Assembly (NCBI GenBank): GCA_014879855.1
Contig: JACSRH010000092.1
Span: 1 to 7,209, forward strand
Length of the DNA: 7,209 nucleotides
Direction: 5' to 3'
Source: Caldilineaceae bacterium
GTDB lineage: Bacteria > Chloroflexota > Anaerolineae > Caldilineales > Caldilineaceae
The position numbers and the translations under genes were made by a program. Below the pieces are notes generated by a model. That model saw nothing but the letters and a program-made list of their open reading frames with translations, had not been told where the DNA came from and searched no databases. Positions within the stretch are counted from its first letter, which is position 1. Each line of letters starts with the position of its first letter. Below are positions 1-5,875 of the stretch, piece by piece.

Positions 1-15
1 TAGTTGCCTGTTGTT

Positions 16-49
16 CCTCTGCGAGCCTCTGCTCCTTTGCGCCTCTGCG
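16..49. repeat. Octamer CCTCTGCG imperfect tandem repeat
   Basis: Four near-copies of an octamer lie in tandem: CCTCTGCG at 16-23, CCTCTGCT at 26-33, CCTTTGCG at 34-41 and CCTCTGCG at 42-49. On the minus strand they read as purine-rich CGCAGAGG/CGCAAAGG units followed by GACAAATT-type sequence in the direction of the operon. Similar CGCAGAGG arrays occur between genes in many environmental bacterial genomes (general knowledge, not searched here). It lies just downstream of the last operon gene and is cut by the window edge, so its full length is unknown. No coding function is evident. Confidence 0.6.
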
Positions 50-72
50 TCAAATTTGTCCCGTTTCAATTC

Positions 73-102
73 GCTGGCGCTTACCCGGCTTTCAGCGCCA
101 GC
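73..102 (-). terminator. GC-rich stem-loop over the stop codon of the last operon gene
   Basis: GCTGGCGC at 73-80 and GCGCCAGC at 95-102 form a perfect 8-bp inverted repeat around a 14-nt loop. The loop contains the TAA stop (81-83) of the Cas4-like gene. The sequence that follows on the minus strand (GAATTGAAACGGG) has no T-run, so this is not a canonical intrinsic terminator. It could be a weak terminator or an mRNA 3'-end stabiliser at the end of the operon. The palindrome is seen directly; the role is inferred. Confidence 0.4.
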
Positions 103-635
103 CGCCACTTCTCTCCACACGCATCACGATAACCGCATGCCGTACAGCGATGCGCCTCCTCATGGCTGCGCGGCATATCAGCCGCGGTGCGTCCCGCGCG
201 AATGGACGCGGCCGCGTCGAGCACCGCGCGGCGCAACTCCGGCGTGTAGGGCGCCGTGAACGCGCCGTCCGCATAGCGCAGGATGCCGTAGGCCGGCGCT
301 GCCCCATGCAGGTCTTCCAGAATCAGACAATAGGCAGCGAGTTGCAGCACGTGGGCTTCGCGCGGGGTCGAGGGCGCGCGCCCGCTTTTGACCTCCACCG
401 GGATCAGCATGCGCCGCCCTTGCTCCGTCACCTCCACCAGATAATCCGGCTTGCCGATCAACCCGTAGCGCCGGCTGATCAGCGGCTTGGGCGCCGCTTG
501 CTCCGCGCCGGTGTCGCTGTAGACGACCGCACCCGCGGGCACGCCCGTTGCGCGACGTTGGCGGCTTCCCCAGCGCCAGAGAGCCAGGCCAGCCACCGCA
601 AGCAGAAGGATCAGCAGGAGAATCAAGGGAGTCAT
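81..635 (-). CDS. Membrane-anchored Cas4/RecB-like PD-(D/E)XK nuclease-family protein
   Basis: A 184-residue protein that appears to be a nuclease-fold domain on a membrane anchor. Residues 1-21 (MTPLILLLILLLAVAGLALW onward) form one transmembrane helix followed by Arg-rich residues, so the domain should face the cytoplasm. A Cas4/DUF83-type core follows: G-K-P63-D64-Y, then E81-V-K83 (PVEVKSGR), then Q98-x3-Y102 (QLAAYC). The C-terminal cluster is C164-x2-C167-x5-C173. Cas4 proteins usually bind an Fe-S cluster through one N-terminal and three C-terminal cysteines; the N-terminal one is absent here. An in-frame ATG at 677 would add 14 charged residues (MERAWREARR...). The start at 635 is preferred because it puts the hydrophobic segment at the N-terminus, but neither start has a strong Shine-Dalgarno. 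It is the last gene of the operon. No CRISPR array or cas1/cas2 is in the window, so a role in spacer acquisition is unsupported; DNA repair or processing is a guess. Confidence 0.8.
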   Translation of the reverse strand: MTPLILLLILLLAVAGLALWRWGSRQRRATGVPAGAVVYSDTGAEQAAPKPLISRRYGLIGKPDYLVEVTEQGRRMLIPVEVKSGRAPSTPREAHVLQLAAYCLILEDLHGAAPAYGILRYADGAFTAPYTPELRRAVLDAAASIRAGRTAADMPRSHEEAHRCTACGYRDACGEKWRLALKAG

Positions 636-691
636 GTCTGTACTTTCGCGCCTCGCTTCTCGCCACGCGCGCTCCATTCAGGGGCAGACGG

Positions 692-1507
692 TCACGCCTC
701 CGCCGCCACTTCCTGATAGGTCGCCTGGCTGACCAGCCGCTCATTGAGCGCGCGCACTGTGGCGTTCGACAGCCTGACTTCTTTGGCGCGCGCGCGCACG
801 TGATCCTTAATCTGGTCGGCGCGCAGCGCGGGCACGGTGGGATGGTTCAGTTCGAGCTGAATCTCCTGATTGAGAAAGACTGCCGCGCCGTCGACCGGCA
901 CTGACGCCAGCAGAGGATCGACGGCAGCGCCTTCCTGCCCCTGTCCCAGCAACTGGCGGATCTTCTGCTTCTGCTCCTCCAGATCCTGCGCGGGGTTGCC
1001 CACGCCTTCGCGCGCAAAAATGGTAAAGATGCGCCCAAAGCTGAACGGCTCGCGCCACTTGTCGCCGTTGACGATGACCCGCCCCTTGTCCGAGCGCACG
1101 GCAAAGACAGTGACGCCGTTAGGCCCGGCCAGTGCGTAGCCAACGGGCAGGCTCATGGCGAAGTAGGTGTACTTGTCGTCGAAACCCTTCATGTTGCGCT
1201 CCAGCACTTCGTCCGGGCGCTCGTAGAGGCGGCTGCCTGGCCAGCGCCGCCGCGCAAAGCGGTTGATGTAGTAGCTGCCGATGCTGGCGAGCATAAAGCC
1301 AGTCGCCAGCGCGGCGAAGCTGATCCACGACCAGTAGAGTTGCAGAAAGCCCGTAAAGCCTTCTTGCAGTGGCTGATCCGGCGGCAGCCAAGTCGGCACA
1401 AAACTTGCCAGCAGGCCGACAAAAAGGATGGCTAATCCAGCCAGGCTGAAGCGGCGGCCAAGTGTTTCTTTTTTCTTGATCTGAGATGCGTTTCGATAAA
1501 TTTTCAT
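692..1507 (-). CDS. Two-helix membrane protein with degenerate NERD-like domain
   Basis: A 271-residue protein with two predicted transmembrane helices, roughly residues 20-39 and 58-79, flanked by basic stretches (KKKETLGRR; RFARRRWPGSR). Residues 99-215 follow the layout of the NERD (nuclease-related) domain: an LxRNMKGFDDKY opening, LAGPNGVTVFAV, a G-x-W-type segment (NGDKWREP), a helix after NPAQDLEEQ and a strand VPVDGAAVFLN. NERD domains normally carry an E-x-K in the strand after GPxGV. Here that stretch reads F-A136-V-R138-S, so Glu and Lys are replaced, and no acidic residue is seen just before GPNGV. It is therefore probably catalytically dead. The tail (about 225-271) is helical and charged. 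It lies 29 nt after plsX and 56 nt before the Cas4-like gene and may work with that membrane-anchored nuclease-fold protein. The NERD assignment comes from motif layout only. Confidence 0.7.
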   Translation of the reverse strand: MKIYRNASQIKKKETLGRRFSLAGLAILFVGLLASFVPTWLPPDQPLQEGFTGFLQLYWSWISFAALATGFMLASIGSYYINRFARRRWPGSRLYERPDEVLERNMKGFDDKYTYFAMSLPVGYALAGPNGVTVFAVRSDKGRVIVNGDKWREPFSFGRIFTIFAREGVGNPAQDLEEQKQKIRQLLGQGQEGAAVDPLLASVPVDGAAVFLNQEIQLELNHPTVPALRADQIKDHVRARAKEVRLSNATVRALNERLVSQATYQEVAAEA

Positions 1508-1536
1508 GGATCGACCATTTCATGCATGGCGCACGG

Positions 1537-2571
1537 TTATGAGGATGATGCGGCCGCGTGCGTGGCGGGTTGTTCCTGTTCGACGACGGCAATGCCGCGC
1601 TGAATCTTGGTAAGTAAGTCCTGCTCCACCGATTGTTTGGCGATGCGAATCGCGTGACGGACGGCAAACGCGTTGCTGCGTCCATGCGCCACAATCACCA
1701 CGCTGGAGAGGCCGAGCAGCACCGCGCCTCCGTAGTGGCTGTCGTCCATCCGCTCGCGCACGCGCCCCAACGACTTGCGCGCCAGCAGCGCCCCCACCAT
1801 TGCCAGCGGGCTTTTCTTGATCTCCTCGGTGATCACCTGGGTCATCAGCCGTGCGGTGGTCTCCGCGGTTTTGACAAAGATGTTGCCGGTAAAGCCATCG
1901 GTGACGACGACATCGGCCAGGCCGGTGGGGATCTCCTTGCTCTCGATGTTGCCCTGGAAGTTGATGCTGGGCGTCTGCTCCAACAGTTTGAAGCTTTCGA
2001 TCACCAGCTGGTTGCCCTTGCCAGCCTCCTCGCCGTTGCTGAGAATGCGCACCGCCGGGTGGGTCACGCCCATCACGTCGCGCGCATAGATCGTGCCCAT
2101 GATCGCAAATTGCTGGATATGCTCCGGGCGCACATCGGCATTGGCGCCGATGTCCAGGATCATGCACGCGCCCTTGAGCGTCGGGAACGGCCCAATCAGC
2201 GCGGGGCGCAGAATGCCCTTGATGCGCCCAATGTGCAGAATGCCCGCGGCCAGCGCGCCGCCGGTGTTCCCCGCAGAGACAAACGCCTGCGCCTCATTGC
2301 GCTTCACCAATTTACAGCCGACGACCATGGAACTGTCGGTCTTGGTGCGCACCGCCGCGGCCGGCTTTTCGTTCATTTCAACGACCTGCGAAGCTGCCAC
2401 GATCGGCAGGTCAAGCCCTTGGGTATTGTGCTTCTTCAGCTCGACCGCAAGCACATCGGGTCTGCCCACCAGCGAGACAGTCACGCCGTAAATGCGCGCG
2501 GCTTCAACCGCGCCGGCAACAATCGCTTCTGGGGCGTTGTCGCCACCCATTGCGTCTAATGCGATATTCAT
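1537..2571 (-). CDS. plsX: Phosphate acyltransferase PlsX
   Basis: A 344-residue acyl-ACP:phosphate acyltransferase. It converts acyl-ACP to acyl-phosphate, the donor that PlsY uses to make lysophosphatidic acid in phospholipid synthesis; it is a peripheral membrane enzyme. Family signatures are complete: DAMGGDNAP (6-14), SAGNTGG (99-105), LDIGAN (139-144), SNGEEAGKG (178-186), GNIESKEI (207-214), TDGFTGN (224-230) and YGGAVLLGL followed by AHGRSNA (280-301). Length is normal for the family, with a short Ala/Ser-rich tail. The ATG at 2571 is chosen over an in-frame GTG at 2583 because the protein then begins MNIALDAMGG, as is usual, and AGAGGGTGG sits at Shine-Dalgarno distance. It starts 15 nt after the degV stop, so the two are probably cotranscribed. 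plsX more often neighbours rpmF or fab genes; none are seen here. Confidence 0.96.
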   Translation of the reverse strand: MNIALDAMGGDNAPEAIVAGAVEAARIYGVTVSLVGRPDVLAVELKKHNTQGLDLPIVAASQVVEMNEKPAAAVRTKTDSSMVVGCKLVKRNEAQAFVSAGNTGGALAAGILHIGRIKGILRPALIGPFPTLKGACMILDIGANADVRPEHIQQFAIMGTIYARDVMGVTHPAVRILSNGEEAGKGNQLVIESFKLLEQTPSINFQGNIESKEIPTGLADVVVTDGFTGNIFVKTAETTARLMTQVITEEIKKSPLAMVGALLARKSLGRVRERMDDSHYGGAVLLGLSSVVIVAHGRSNAFAVRHAIRIAKQSVEQDLLTKIQRGIAVVEQEQPATHAAASSS

Positions 2572-2590
2572 AACATAGTCCACCCTCTAG
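2572..2590 (-). promoter_or_regulatory. Ribosome binding site of plsX
   Basis: On the minus strand the sequence reads TAGAGGGTGGACTATGTTATG. The AGAGGGTGG purine run sits about 8 nt before the ATG at 2571 and overlaps the degV stop codon (TAG at 2587-2589). This placement supports the ATG at 2571 over the upstream GTG at 2583, which would lie inside the ribosome binding site. Confidence 0.6.
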
Positions 2591-3465
2591 ATTCCGAGAT
2601 CGTTTGGACATCCGGCCAGCCCGACCACACCCGGCCCCGCCAGTGCTGCAATTGCCGGGCCAATGTCACTAAATTGCACTTCGTCGATGGTCAGCACCAT
2701 GCGCGCCTGCGCCAGCAGCGTCTCGGCGTCCGCCGGCGCGTTGGCGTGGATGACGCCGATGTTGAGCGGCCGGTCGCCATAAAAGTTGTGTAGACGGTCG
2801 ACCACCTCTTGCAGCGAGCGTTTGCGGCCGCGCACACGTGCAATGACCGTGGCCGCGCCATCCCACAATTCCAAAATCGGTTTGACCTGGAGTAGTTCGC
2901 CGACGCCTGCCTGCAAATTGCCGACGCGCCCGCTACGCGCGACATATTTTAACGTCTCCAGGGCGGCAAAGCCAACGATCTCTCCGCGCAATTTGCCCAT
3001 TTTGCGCAAAAAGTCCTCGCGCGCGGCGCCTTGCTCCAGCAGCCGTGCAGCCATGATCGCCTGCCAGCCACTGCCGATGCTGATGCTGTTCGAGTCCCAC
3101 AAGGTGAAGCGTTCAGCGCCAAATTCCTGCGTCGCCATCTGTGCAGAGCGAAACGTGCCGGAGAGCTTGCTGGTCACGGTGACGACAAAGATGTGCTCTG
3201 CACCCGACGCAAAGGCTTGGCGGTACATCTCAGCAAAGTAGCTGGGCGGCGGCTGGCTGGTCGTCGGCAGCACCTTGCTGGCGGCAAGTCTGGCATAAAA
3301 TTCCTGCTCGCTCAGTTCATGTTTGTTGCGATAGGACTCCTCGCCAAAGATGACCAGCGTCGGCGTTTCGAGCATCCGGTAGCGCGCCAGCAAGTCGTCG
3401 GGCACGTTGCTGCTGGTGTCGACGACGATGCGTGTGTTCTCGGCGGTCATGACGTCGGGCGTCAT
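2587..3465 (-). CDS. DegV-family fatty-acid-binding protein (FakB-like)
   Basis: A 292-residue DegV protein. Characterised members (FakB) hold a fatty acid for phosphorylation by the kinase FakA, giving acyl-phosphate. Signatures: VVDTSSNVP (14-22), TTSQPPPSYF (68-77), SKLSGTFRSA (99-108), WDSNSISIGSG (123-133), LKYVARSGRVG (172-182), LLQVKPIL (191-198), HAN (240-242) and GPG (277-279). The usual H-x-GPG histidine, which helps bind the ligand carboxylate, is replaced by Leu275 (ALAGPG), so ligand handling may differ. The ATG at 3465 overlaps the nnrD stop as ATGA, indicating translational coupling, and GAGAGAAGAAG lies just upstream. The frame stays open to 3933 inside nnrD, but that Ala/Arg-rich extension is an antiregister shadow. 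It is followed directly by plsX, which acts on the same acyl-phosphate pool. No FakA (DAK2-type) gene is in the window. Confidence 0.92.
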   Translation of the reverse strand: MTPDVMTAENTRIVVDTSSNVPDDLLARYRMLETPTLVIFGEESYRNKHELSEQEFYARLAASKVLPTTSQPPPSYFAEMYRQAFASGAEHIFVVTVTSKLSGTFRSAQMATQEFGAERFTLWDSNSISIGSGWQAIMAARLLEQGAAREDFLRKMGKLRGEIVGFAALETLKYVARSGRVGNLQAGVGELLQVKPILELWDGAATVIARVRGRKRSLQEVVDRLHNFYGDRPLNIGVIHANAPADAETLLAQARMVLTIDEVQFSDIGPAIAALAGPGVVGLAGCPNDLGI

Positions 3466-5105
3466 TCTTCTTCTCTCGTGGATGCTGGCCGCGCCGGCGG
3501 TGACGCCGTGCGCAGGCGATGTTGCACGGTGGGCAGCGCAGGCAGCAGGTCGGAAGCCAGCACGCCGGCCGCGCCCATCGTGGCGCCGCAGGCGAGACCG
3601 GCCATGCCGTGCAACCCTGCGCCCACGCACGCGGCCGCAAACGGCTCCAGCCCCTGCGCCAGCAAGCCGCCGATAACGCCCGCCAGCACATCGCCGGAGC
3701 CGGCCGACGCCAGCGCCGGCGTGGCCACTGGCAGCACTGCCAGCCAGCCCGACGGTTCGGCGATCAGCGTGTACGGCCCTTTCAGCAGCAGGGTGCACGC
3801 CCATGCCGCAGCCATCTTGCGCGCCAGCGTCCAGCGATCCGCAATGACTTGCTCTACGGACAGCCCACAGAGGCGCGCCATTTCCGCAGGATGGGGCGTC
3901 AGCACGGTGCGCGGCGGCAGGCGTTGCGGCCAATCGGCGTGCGTCGCCAAAGCGTTCAAGCCGTCCGCGTCGATTACAGTGGCGGGCAGCGGCTGGGCCA
4001 GCAGTTCAGCCACAAATGCCCGCGTCGCCGGCGTATTGCCGAGACCACAGCCAAGCACCAACGCGCGGTAACCCGGCAGCGCCTCCGCCACTATCGTGGC
4101 CGCTTCGCCCGCGATCACGGCGCCGTTCGGCCCGGACGCCTCTGGGAGAAACAGGTAGGTCGGTTCGGGCAGTTTAGCCGCCACCAATTGCCACACCGAG
4201 CGGATCGTCGCCACCGTGACCAAACCGGCGCCAGTGCGTGCGGCTGCCGCGCTGGCGAGATAGGGCGCGCCAGGATACGCCTCGCTGCCGACTGCCAGCA
4301 TCACTTTGCCAAACGCGCCTTTGTGGCTGTTCGCCGGCCGCGCGGGCAGCCAGGCGCGCACCTGCGTTTCATCCAGCGCAAAAGTGCGCACTTCCGCCGC
4401 CAATGCCGGATCAATGCCGATGTCGGCCACCATCAATTCACCGACAGCACTCGCTGCGGGGAAAATATAATGCCCGCACTTGGCATAGGCAAAGGTGACG
4501 GTCAGATCGGGGAGCAGGGCATGGGGGTCGAGCGCGCCGTTGTCGCAGTTTATACCGCTGGCGCAATCGACCGCGACCACGCGAAACCGCGCGTCACGCT
4601 CTGCTTGCGCCTGTTGCACTTCCGTCAGCAGGGCTGCCAATTGTCCGTGAATCGGCCGGTTGGCGCCGGCGCCCAACAATGCATCCACCACGACCTCTGC
4701 TTCCAGCCAGCGGCGCAGCGTGGCAAATTCAGGATCGTCATCTGCACGCGCCACTGGCACGCCCAGCGCGGCCAGCTTTGCGTAGTGCTGTTCGTAATCA
4801 TGCGCCGCGTCGGTGGCGCGCTGCCAAAGATAGACGCGCACTGTGGCGCGGGCCGCGTGAAGATAGCGAGCACACACCAGTCCGTCACCGCCGTTGTTGC
4901 CCGGGCCCGCCAACACCAGATAGGAAGTCCGCCCAAACCGCACCAGCATCGCCTCGGCGACGCGCTGGCCGGCGCGCTCCATCATCGTGGCGAAAGGATA
5001 GCCGGCCGCGTCCGCGTGACGCTCGATCGCCTGCATGGCGGCCACGGTTACGATGCGGTTGGCAGGGGCGAGATTCATCGGCAAGTCTTCTTTCAGGCCG
5101 CTCAT
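3462..5105 (-). CDS. nnrD: Bifunctional NAD(P)H-hydrate epimerase / ADP-dependent dehydratase
   Basis: A 547-residue fusion that repairs hydrated NADH and NADPH: the N-terminal YjeF_N domain epimerises the R form to S, and the C-terminal ribokinase-like domain dehydrates S-NAD(P)HX using ADP. Epimerase half (about 15-240): GPGNNGGDGLVCARYL with the NNGGDG loop at 70-75, DALLGAG (141-147), and VAVDCASGIN with D180, where a Pro-Ser-Gly is more usual. Dehydratase half (about 258-525): HKGAFGKV (261-268), LGCGLGNT (351-358), IDADGLNAL (378-386), TPHPAE (403-408), LKGPYT (441-446) and GSGDVLAG (469-476) carrying the likely catalytic D472. The tail after about 525 is low-complexity. The start at 5105 overlaps the upstream stop as ATGA. 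ATG 5078 (MNLAPANRIV) has a better purine run (GAAAGAAGA) and is a real alternative. The 3' end overlaps degV by 4 nt. The function is housekeeping metabolite repair. Confidence 0.95.
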   Translation of the reverse strand: MSGLKEDLPMNLAPANRIVTVAAMQAIERHADAAGYPFATMMERAGQRVAEAMLVRFGRTSYLVLAGPGNNGGDGLVCARYLHAARATVRVYLWQRATDAAHDYEQHYAKLAALGVPVARADDDPEFATLRRWLEAEVVVDALLGAGANRPIHGQLAALLTEVQQAQAERDARFRVVAVDCASGINCDNGALDPHALLPDLTVTFAYAKCGHYIFPAASAVGELMVADIGIDPALAAEVRTFALDETQVRAWLPARPANSHKGAFGKVMLAVGSEAYPGAPYLASAAAARTGAGLVTVATIRSVWQLVAAKLPEPTYLFLPEASGPNGAVIAGEAATIVAEALPGYRALVLGCGLGNTPATRAFVAELLAQPLPATVIDADGLNALATHADWPQRLPPRTVLTPHPAEMARLCGLSVEQVIADRWTLARKMAAAWACTLLLKGPYTLIAEPSGWLAVLPVATPALASAGSGDVLAGVIGGLLAQGLEPFAAACVGAGLHGMAGLACGATMGAAGVLASDLLPALPTVQHRLRTASPPARPASTREEE

Positions 5106-5731
5106 GTGCCCGATATTTCCGGCGGCTTCGGGGCGAGATCCATCTCTTGTAATAAACCGACCAATGCGAAGTTGTGGCTCAAGACAAGCAGGCCGGGCAG
5201 GAGCAGCAGCACCGGCACCACCAGCACCACACTCAACGTCACCAGCGCCAGTTGGAATAGGAGCATCAGCAACGAATAGAGCGGATGGCGCACCACCAGC
5301 AGAAAACTGTTGCGCAGCACCAACCCGAGGGCCGGCTCAGTCTGCTGCCAGAAAAGCGGATAGAAATATTGCCCGGCCAGCAGCGACGACACCAACAGCC
5401 ACAGCGTAATGAACCCAGGCACGATCATCCAGCCGCCGTTGGTCAGGTAAAAGTTGACGCTGCCCACCATGATCGGCGGCGCCACTATCACCAGCAGCCA
5501 GAGCAAGGCGCCCCGCCCCATGAATTGTTTGGCGCCCTCCCAAAAGAAATCAAATCCGGCGCGCCGATAGTTGGCGATGCGATTGCCGACGTAGTTGACG
5601 CCCGCCCAGGTCATCGGCGCGGTGATGATCAGCAACGTGCCCGCCCAAAAAACGAGGCTCATGCCCACCACCAGGAAGAACTCTTCGTAGGCGCCTTTCA
5701 GCGTGCGCCCCATCACAATAAAGGCTTTCAT
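5102..5731 (-). CDS. YesL/DUF624-like integral membrane protein
   Basis: A 209-residue membrane protein with about five hydrophobic segments, near residues 17-39, 74-95, 102-125, 149-170 and 170-188. The first segment and the loop after it (LLIITAPMTWAGVNYVGNRIA) resemble the TAP-containing start of the DUF624/YesL family, whose role is unknown though some members sit near transporters. No catalytic motif is visible. The C-terminus is short and hydrophilic (QEMDLAPKPPEISGT). It is the first gene of the operon and its TGA overlaps the nnrD ATG. The ATG at 5731 follows a run of seven C on the minus strand, with no Shine-Dalgarno and a -10 box only 8 nt away, suggesting a leaderless start. An internal ATG at 5713 also lacks a ribosome site. 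The family assignment is tentative; the membrane nature and operon position are clear. Confidence 0.8.
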   Translation of the reverse strand: MKAFIVMGRTLKGAYEEFFLVVGMSLVFWAGTLLIITAPMTWAGVNYVGNRIANYRRAGFDFFWEGAKQFMGRGALLWLLVIVAPPIMVGSVNFYLTNGGWMIVPGFITLWLLVSSLLAGQYFYPLFWQQTEPALGLVLRNSFLLVVRHPLYSLLMLLFQLALVTLSVVLVVPVLLLLPGLLVLSHNFALVGLLQEMDLAPKPPEISGT

Positions 5732-5768
5732 GGGGGGGAATTATATCACACAGCCCTATGGTAGAACC
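5731..5768 (-). promoter_or_regulatory. Extended -10 promoter of the six-gene operon, probably leaderless
   Basis: The minus strand carries a perfect TATAAT (5745 to 5740) preceded by TG-A, giving the extended -10 motif TGATATAAT. The spacer to the ATG at 5731 is TCCCCCCC, so the first purine after the -10 box is the A of the start codon, 9 nt on. This geometry fits transcription starting at the ATG. The -35 region at 17-bp spacing (GGTTCT, 5768 to 5763) is poor, which fits an extended -10 promoter. No Shine-Dalgarno is present. The motif is seen; the start site is inferred. Confidence 0.6.
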
Positions 5769-5776
5769 TGATAGGG
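5754..5776. promoter_or_regulatory. Dyad CCCTAT-N11-ATAGGG over the -35 region (candidate operator)
   Basis: CCCTAT (5754-5759) and ATAGGG (5771-5776) are perfect inverted arms. Inside, GGT (5760-5762) pairs with ACC (5766-5768) around AGA, leaving a 2-nt bulge. The dyad covers the expected -35 of the operon promoter, where a repressor or activator would act. A second small dyad, AGGAT-GTT-ATCCT (5783-5795), lies next to it on the upstream side. If the mRNA is leaderless these elements are not transcribed, which favours protein binding over RNA structure. Confidence 0.4.
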
Positions 5777-5810
5777 AGCAAAAGGATGTTATCCTGCCGG
5801 GACATGAAAG

Positions 5811-5875
5811 CCAAACGCGTCTAACCAACCGCTTCTAACCAAACGCTTCTAATAAGAACGCTTCTAATAAGAACG
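5811..5875. repeat. Tandem repeat of a 14-15 bp unit (CCAAACGCTTCTAA)
   Basis: About four and a half imperfect copies lie head to tail: CCAAACGCGTCTAA (5811-5824), CCAACCGCTTCTAA (5825-5838), CCAAACGCTTCTAA (5839-5852), TAAGAACGCTTCTAA (5853-5867) and a partial TAAGAACG (5868-5875). The first three units are 14 bp and the fourth is 15 bp, with CCAAA changed to TAAGAA. The shared core is AACGCTTCTAA. It lies in the noncoding gap upstream of the operon promoter. It looks like a minisatellite made by replication slippage; a binding-site array is also possible. Confidence 0.7.

Noticed and set aside
81..635. CRISPR adaptation locus based on the Cas4-like gene
   Set aside because: No direct-repeat/spacer array and no cas1 or cas2 in the window. 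The protein is membrane-anchored and lacks the N-terminal Cas4 cysteine.
1633..2559. A 308-codon plus-strand open frame antisense to plsX
   Set aside because: Composition is that of a shadow frame (His, Arg, Gln), and the opposite strand has all PlsX motifs.
3466..3933. N-terminal extension of the DegV gene into nnrD
   Set aside because: The extra 156 residues are Ala/Arg/Gly-rich shadow of the NnrD frame. The ATGA overlap at 3462-3465 and the family's usual N-terminus fix the start at 3465.
3519..5279. A 586-codon plus-strand open frame antisense to nnrD
   Set aside because: It is rich in Arg, Gln, His and Ala with no domain signature, and lies opposite a gene with complete NnrD motifs. 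Long antisense frames are common at this GC content.
5811..5875. CRISPR-like array
   Set aside because: Units of 14-15 bp are directly adjacent with no spacers, so this is a simple tandem repeat.
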